A DNA stretch of 6,342 bases from Chloroflexota bacterium. GTDB taxonomy: Bacteria > Chloroflexota > Anaerolineae > B4-G1 > SLSP01. The notes beneath the pieces are model-generated. The model worked only from the letters and a program-made list of their open reading frames with translations. It had not been told where the DNA came from and made no database searches. The position numbers and the translations under genes were made by a program. Positions within the stretch are counted from its first letter, which is position 1. Every line of letters begins with the position of its first letter. Positions 1 to 3,402 of this stretch are shown piece after piece. The DNA lies in assembly GCA_009908585.1 (NCBI GenBank), contig JAAAOZ010000017.1, positions 1-6,342 of the forward strand, in the 5' to 3' direction.

Positions 1-1179
1 GAATAGGTTGTTCTCAACGGTGGGACGGACGTCACTATCGGCCCCGGAACCATCGCTGCTCCCCGACGCCACGATGTCGAGATTGTAGGTTGTGTTATCT
101 ATAAAAGTGTTGTTCACGATCTCAGGATAATTATCGGCGTGACCAAGCCACCACGTGTTTCCCCTGATCTGCATGCCAATCTCGTTATCCCGCAGGATGT
201 TGTTCTGCACCGTGGCGTAGTTTTGCGCCGTGCCGTAGCCTGAGGTGGTTCGTAGTACAATACCTTGGGTATTGCTAATGATCGAGTTATTGGCAATGAG
301 AGGATCTACTACAACCGTCCCCCCACCGCTGCCATACTCTGGACGGCCATACAGATGAAGGCCATACGCATTGTGTCGGAGCGTGCAGTTGGCAACGGCG
401 CCCGACAACGTTCCGGGTCCTTCATCCACGGAAAAGAACCCCACCCCGGTCTCGGCGTACTGGATGAGACCGTACTTCAACGAGGATTGGGTGCTATTTT
501 TGCGGATGATGATGCCGCCCCAGTCGCCGGGCAGCGTCTGCGTCGCGGCCGAGGTGAAATAGATGGGCGTCGTCGCGGCGCCCTCCGCCATCAGGGCGCC
601 CCAGATGGTCAACTCGGCCCGATCGGACCAGCGACCGCCGGCCTGATCGTCGCTGTGGGGAGCGAAGAAGACCGTCACGCCCGGCTCGACGGTCAGCGTC
701 ACGCCGCTGTTCACCGTCACATCGCCGGTGACGAGCACATCCTGGTTCCAGGTCGTGTCCGAGGTGATCGTCCCGCTGGTGGTGATGGCCCAGGTCGTCC
801 CGATGCCCGTGTCGTCCGGCGTGGACGAATCCCCGGCCGCGAAGGGGCTGCCATTGCTATCACCGGTTCCCATTTGCGCGACGACGTCGCCGTCGCCGGC
901 TCCTGTCGGGACGGTGACCGTCATCTCCGTTGCGGTGATGCTGGAGATGGAGGCGAGCTGATCATCGGGAAAGATGACCGCTGTGTTCAGGTCCGAGACA
1001 GCGGTGGTCGCCTTGACCTCGGCCGGAGCTTTCGCCTCCGCTGTGATCAAGGACGCGGCATCGTCACGTGATGAATCAACCGTGGCCAACGTCTCCGCAT
1101 GAAGCGCTTGAGGACTATGCCAAAACGAAAGAAACAAAGCGATGGCTAACGTCAAACAGGTTATTCTGTAAGTTCTCAT
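1..1179 (-). CDS. Secreted right-handed beta-helix repeat protein (3' end outside window)
   Basis: An uninterrupted reading frame of 393 codons runs from ATG at 1179 to base 1, with no stop, so the protein continues outside the window. The start is fixed by a strong Shine-Dalgarno seven bases upstream and by the Sec signal peptide that follows (residues 1 to about 28, hydrophobic core LTLAIALFLSFW, likely cleavage after ALHA). Residues 29-130 form a low-complexity Ala/Thr/Asp/Ser-rich, acidic linker. From residue 130 the sequence takes the form of extracellular parallel beta-helix proteins: a TWNQDVLVTGDVTVNSG stretch, then LTVEPGVTVFF, GALMAEG, PIYFTS and PGDWGGIII. Asn-rich coils follow (NNSIISN, QNNILRDN, VNNTFIDN, VENNLF), spaced roughly 20-35 residues apart. 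In the family such Asn ladders stack inside the helix. The fold often occurs in surface adhesins and polysaccharide-active enzymes, but no catalytic residues can be assigned here. The gene lies 77 bp after a small gene on the same strand and may be co-transcribed with it. The fold is well supported; the function is unknown. Confidence 0.87.
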   Translation of the reverse strand, partial: MRTYRITCLTLAIALFLSFWHSPQALHAETLATVDSSRDDAASLITAEAKAPAEVKATTAVSDLNTAVIFPDDQLASISSITATEMTVTVPTGAGDGDVVAQMGTGDSNGSPFAAGDSSTPDDTGIGTTWAITTSGTITSDTTWNQDVLVTGDVTVNSGVTLTVEPGVTVFFAPHSDDQAGGRWSDRAELTIWGALMAEGAATTPIYFTSAATQTLPGDWGGIIIRKNSTQSSLKYGLIQYAETGVGFFSVDEGPGTLSGAVANCTLRHNAYGLHLYGRPEYGSGGGTVVVDPLIANNSIISNTQGIVLRTTSGYGTAQNYATVQNNILRDNEIGMQIRGNTWWLGHADNYPEIVNNTFIDNTTYNLDIVASGSSDGSGADSDVRPTVENNLF

Positions 1180-1186
1180 TTTTGTT

Positions 1187-1195
1187 CTCCTCCTT
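1187..1195 (-). promoter_or_regulatory. Ribosome binding site of the beta-helix gene
   Basis: AAGGAGGAG on the minus strand lies seven bases before the ATG at 1179, close to ideal spacing. It decides the start of the beta-helix gene. No convincing promoter was seen in the 77-bp gap (1180-1256); the best candidate, TTGTGG-17 bp-TATTGT, is weak, so read-through from the upstream small gene is possible. Confidence 0.85.
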
Positions 1196-1256
1196 GTGAA
1201 TTGAGATTATGAAATACAATATCCAAATCCTACCCGGCCCACAATCTAATAACGCC

Positions 1257-1484
1257 TCACCTCCTCGTATTCTCGCTACCAGATTCAGAATCGAGGGGAT
1301 CCCCCTCCAATGGCGCTGACTCGCTCTGATCGGCCTGCAAAAAATCAATCAGGCTTTCCAGGTTGGCAAATGTGTGCTGTTCCCGCGATCCCACCTGCTC
1401 TATCATCACGTGCCAAGGATCACGGGCGTTGGAACGCCACAAACGCAGGAGATATGATCGGTATTCAGTCTGAGATGGATTCAT
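1257..1484 (-). CDS. Small YRSYLLRLWR-type hypothetical protein (75 aa)
   Basis: This 75-residue protein starts MNPSQTEYRSYLLRLWR. It has a compact head (residues 8-50) rich in aromatic, Arg and Leu residues, ending in FANLESLIDFLQ. A charged, disordered-looking tail follows (residues 51-75, many Ser/Glu/Asp, ending NTRR). From recall, short proteins with the pattern YRSYLLRLWR, then a Trp-containing strand, then 'F.sLe.L..FL' recur in Chloroflexota and some cyanobacteria. Here the pattern is complete, which is why this short frame is judged real. No signal peptide or membrane segment is visible, so it should be cytosolic. Its job is not known. The Shine-Dalgarno is poor: the nearest AGGA is about 14 bases before the ATG. 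It lies between the hairpin at 1529-1557 and the beta-helix gene and could form a two-gene unit with the latter. Confidence 0.72.
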   Translation of the reverse strand: MNPSQTEYRSYLLRLWRSNARDPWHVMIEQVGSREQHTFANLESLIDFLQADQSESAPLEGDPLDSESGSENTRR

Positions 1485-1528
1485 GGTAACGGTTTTGTCC
1501 TGTGAGATGGGATGCGAGGCGGTATAAA

Positions 1529-1557
1529 GTTATCCCCCCACATCTTGGGGGGATAAC
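1529..1557 (-). terminator. Perfect 12-bp hairpin, probable terminator of the secreted Ig-like gene
   Basis: GTTATCCCCCCA and TGGGGGGATAAC are exact inverted copies separated by a five-base loop (CATCT on the plus strand). The hairpin lies about 70 bases past the stop codon of the minus-strand gene ending at 1625. On that strand it is followed by a short TTTATA stretch, a modest U-tract; on the plus strand no T-run follows. That asymmetry favours termination of the leftward transcript. A role as a protein-binding palindrome or mRNA-stabilising stem ahead of the small gene at 1484 cannot be excluded. Confidence 0.6.
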
Positions 1558-1624
1558 CGGTATGCCATATCATGGTCTCAAGGTATTTCTGTATGCAGTC
1601 CCTGTCCCTGTGAGCGTTGTTCTG

Positions 1625-3268
1625 TCAGTACAATTCCCATTGGTTCGGTCGATCGCCAGCATCAATGAAGTATTCGTTATTGCCCAAGTATTGTGGTCCA
1701 AACTGATCGACGATGCTGCGATCGATCCACGTCAACTTGGTCGTATACGTTCCGACGGGCACACTGCGCCAGTAAACGGTTGTGTTGCAATATTCGGTTC
1801 CATATTCCTGCACAAAGTAATTGCCGTTACCCGAAAGCTCCACGCGTAAGCCATAGGCACACAGGGGCTCTAGGTACAGATAGGCAAAGTTACCGACGTT
1901 AACAGATTGCACCTCGCTCCAGGGATAGGACCCTACTCGAACCCGCCAGTAGTAGGTTCCCGGCGCCATCGTAAACGCCTGATAAGATGTCGAACTCCTG
2001 TTAATAGTGGTGGCATCACTGAAATCTGGGGTACGCGCATACTGCAACTCGTATGTGATGAAGTCCTCCATCGGCGCGTCCCATTGCACCCAGTACAGAC
2101 CATCCCCATCCGGGTTGTCGATCGGATGCAAAGTCGGCACGGGTGGGTAGTTATTGATCGTCAGTGGGAGGAAGACCCGTTGTAAAACAGTGACGGTGAA
2201 CATGTCCGTGTCGGTCAGACCGACCGTATCCTGCACCTCCACTTCGACGTGGTACGTGCCTACCAACGTGGGATCTGGATCAAAGGTCACGTAATGCCCC
2301 TCAACAGAATCAGAAATACCGATTCCCAAGCTCACGGGCGGGGAGTTCACGATAGAAAAAGTTAGGTTGTTGTCATAATCCTCCTCATCGTAGGCGTAGA
2401 ACTCCAAGGGCACCGCCACCTCACCATCTACAGAGGGAATAGTGAGCGTGGATGGCTGGCCAGCATAGACATAGGCCGGGTCAGGCAATTCATTCGACCC
2501 GCCGTAGAAGAAGTCAAGCTCAGGAGGATGGTTGAGTTCGACCGCAAATTCCGTCGAGTCCGACAAATCGCCGTCACTGACATCAACTTGGATGTCAGCG
2601 TGACGCTCATTGTAAGCGTATATTGAGGTCATGCTGATATAATGCCCGCCCATAAGCGTGGCGGTCACATAGTTCTCTCCGTACGTGTGCGTGACCGTAT
2701 AGATCAACGCCGCTTTATCAGCGTGATACGTGGTATAGTCCCACAGATCTAGAGTTTTCTTAGCCCCGTCGGGCGCGATGACCATGTCGGGGATCGAGAT
2801 CGTCAAGGTTGGGGTGGCGGACGCGACGGTCACGGTGAACGCATCGGTGTCTGAAAACACACCATCGCTGACCTGAATATCTACCGGGAACACCCCTCCC
2901 ATGGTAGCCGAGGTCGAGGTGATGTTTAAGTAGTGCGTCCCCGCCAGGGTCGCGGTAAAATAGTCACTGGAGGCCGTCGTCGCTGTGAAAACGAGGGCCG
3001 CCGAGTCGCTGTAGTACGTGGTGTAGCTCAAGAGATCCAACGTCTTGCCAGTTCCCAACGCCAGCATCATATCAGGAACCTCGACGGTCAGCGAGGTAGC
3101 TAGCGTTGTCTCTAATCCTTTTGGAGCCGTCGCGACTTCTGGCACGCTTGACACCCGCTCTATCTCGGAATCTGCACGCGCCACTTGCAAAGAAGCCAGC
3201 AGACCCCCAACCAGTAAAATGGAAACGAATAGGATACTGATCAATCTAAACTTGCATTTGGTATTCAC
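1625..3268 (-). CDS. Secreted multi-domain protein: cadherin/Ig-like repeats, Fn3 domain and Cys-containing C-terminal domain
   Basis: The start chosen is GTG at 3268, because GGAGGAGG lies four bases upstream and a textbook Sec signal peptide follows (residues 1-32, core LISILFVSILLVGGLLASL, cleavage near ARA). The frame stays open upstream to 3382, but that extension has no ribosome site and would bury the signal peptide. The protein is 547 residues. Residues 60-148 and 155-245 are two tandem Ig/cadherin-like repeats, each beginning with a PDM...KTLDL..YTTY motif and ending with VSDG..SD...F.V. Residues 248-361 form a third, diverged Ig-like domain (PPELDF to DMFTVTV). A short linker with VFLPLTINNY follows (362-374), then an Fn3-like domain (375-460, with PAYY-type ending seen as GTYYWRVR). 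The last 87 residues (461-547) are unrecognised and carry Cys470 and Cys494, a possible disulfide. There is no membrane anchor or sorting signal at the C-terminus. It is probably extracellular or surface-associated by binding; partner unknown. It is divergent to the SARP regulator at 3403. Confidence 0.92.
   Translation of the reverse strand: MNTKCKFRLISILFVSILLVGGLLASLQVARADSEIERVSSVPEVATAPKGLETTLATSLTVEVPDMMLALGTGKTLDLLSYTTYYSDSAALVFTATTASSDYFTATLAGTHYLNITSTSATMGGVFPVDIQVSDGVFSDTDAFTVTVASATPTLTISIPDMVIAPDGAKKTLDLWDYTTYHADKAALIYTVTHTYGENYVTATLMGGHYISMTSIYAYNERHADIQVDVSDGDLSDSTEFAVELNHPPELDFFYGGSNELPDPAYVYAGQPSTLTIPSVDGEVAVPLEFYAYDEEDYDNNLTFSIVNSPPVSLGIGISDSVEGHYVTFDPDPTLVGTYHVEVEVQDTVGLTDTDMFTVTVLQRVFLPLTINNYPPVPTLHPIDNPDGDGLYWVQWDAPMEDFITYELQYARTPDFSDATTINRSSTSYQAFTMAPGTYYWRVRVGSYPWSEVQSVNVGNFAYLYLEPLCAYGLRVELSGNGNYFVQEYGTEYCNTTVYWRSVPVGTYTTKLTWIDRSIVDQFGPQYLGNNEYFIDAGDRPNQWELY
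2534..3091 (-). repeat. Two tandem Ig/cadherin-like domain repeats inside the secreted protein
   Basis: Residues 60-148 (bases 2825-3091) and 155-245 (bases 2534-2806) align along their length. Shared anchors are the PDM opening, KTLDL, YTTY, D.AAL, a Tyr/Phe-Thr strand, TATL.G.HY, and the closing VSDG..SD. The opening resembles the 'IPD...G..LDL.dYt.d.d' wording of bacterial cadherin-like domains. The two copies differ at many positions, so the duplication is old and not a recent DNA repeat. Confidence 0.85.
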
Positions 3269-3272
3269 AAAA

Positions 3273-3280
3273 CCTCCTCC
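3273..3280 (-). promoter_or_regulatory. Ribosome binding site fixing the GTG start at 3268
   Basis: GGAGGAGG on the minus strand sits four bases (TTTT) before GTG. It is a strong Shine-Dalgarno. It selects GTG over any upstream in-frame ATG and places the signal peptide at the protein's N-terminus. Confidence 0.88.
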
Positions 3281-3283
3281 TAA

Positions 3284-3312
3284 TTGAAATGACTTATGCT
3301 TAATGTTATAAT
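3284..3312 (+). promoter_or_regulatory. Near-consensus sigma-70 promoter for the SARP regulator
   Basis: TTGAAA (3284-3289, five of six matches to the -35 consensus) and TATAAT (3307-3312, perfect -10) are separated by exactly 17 bp. Transcription would start near 3319 and give a leader of about 84 nt before the ATG at 3403. The -35 begins four bases from the Shine-Dalgarno of the divergent gene, so this promoter sits inside that gene's leader. It suggests the regulator is made constitutively unless repressed. Confidence 0.72.
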
Positions 3313-3359
3313 GGTGGCGTTTGAGTAGCTGATTTCTGATCTCCTTGAGACACACGGCT

Positions 3360-3394
3360 ATAGTATGGCAAATAAACGTCACGGGAACGTCACG
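3360..3394 (-). promoter_or_regulatory. Candidate activator-dependent promoter of the secreted Ig-like gene
   Basis: On the minus strand the order is CGTGACGTT, CC, CGTGACGTT, then a seven- or nine-base gap, then CATACT or TACTAT, each matching four of six -10 bases. No -35 consensus is present at 16-18 bp spacing; that position is covered by the repeats. This is the layout known for promoters activated by SARP proteins, where direct repeats lie about 8 bp upstream of the -10 and take the place of the -35. The start point would be near 3352, giving a leader of about 84 nt. Assignment is by layout only. Confidence 0.45.
3375..3394. repeat. Direct repeat with 11-bp period, candidate SARP operator
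   Basis: AACGTCACG occurs exactly at 3375-3383 and again at 3386-3394, separated by GG, so the period is 11 bp, one helical turn. A third, poor copy (five of nine bases matching) would begin at 3397 and run into the start codon at 3403. SARP regulators are known to bind heptamer direct repeats with this period through their OmpR-like domain, and such a protein is encoded immediately to the right. Confidence 0.62.
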
Positions 3395-3402
3395 ATAACT
3401 AG

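Noticed and set aside
265..1071. Long plus-strand open frame (268 codons)
   Set aside because: It lies antisense to the beta-helix gene, whose frame has a signal peptide, ribosome site and fold motifs. The plus-strand product is Arg/Gly/Asp-rich with no domain, as expected from the GC-rich third positions of the real gene.
1061..1075. TCACGTGA palindrome
   Set aside because: It lies inside the beta-helix coding region; an 8-bp palindrome is expected by chance and no second copy is arranged around a promoter.
1115..1348. Minus-strand frame of 77 codons overlapping the small gene and the beta-helix start
   Set aside because: It overlaps two better-supported genes in another frame, has no ribosome site, and its product has no recognisable pattern.
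1502..2185. Plus-strand frames at 1502-1849, 1693-1902 and 1907-2185
   Set aside because: All lie mainly antisense to the 3' half of the secreted-protein gene; no ribosome sites or domain patterns.
3269..3382. N-terminal extension of the secreted Ig-like protein to an ATG at 3382
   Set aside because: The extension would put 38 residues before the signal peptide, has no ribosome site and runs through the intergenic promoter region; GTG at 3268 has a strong Shine-Dalgarno.
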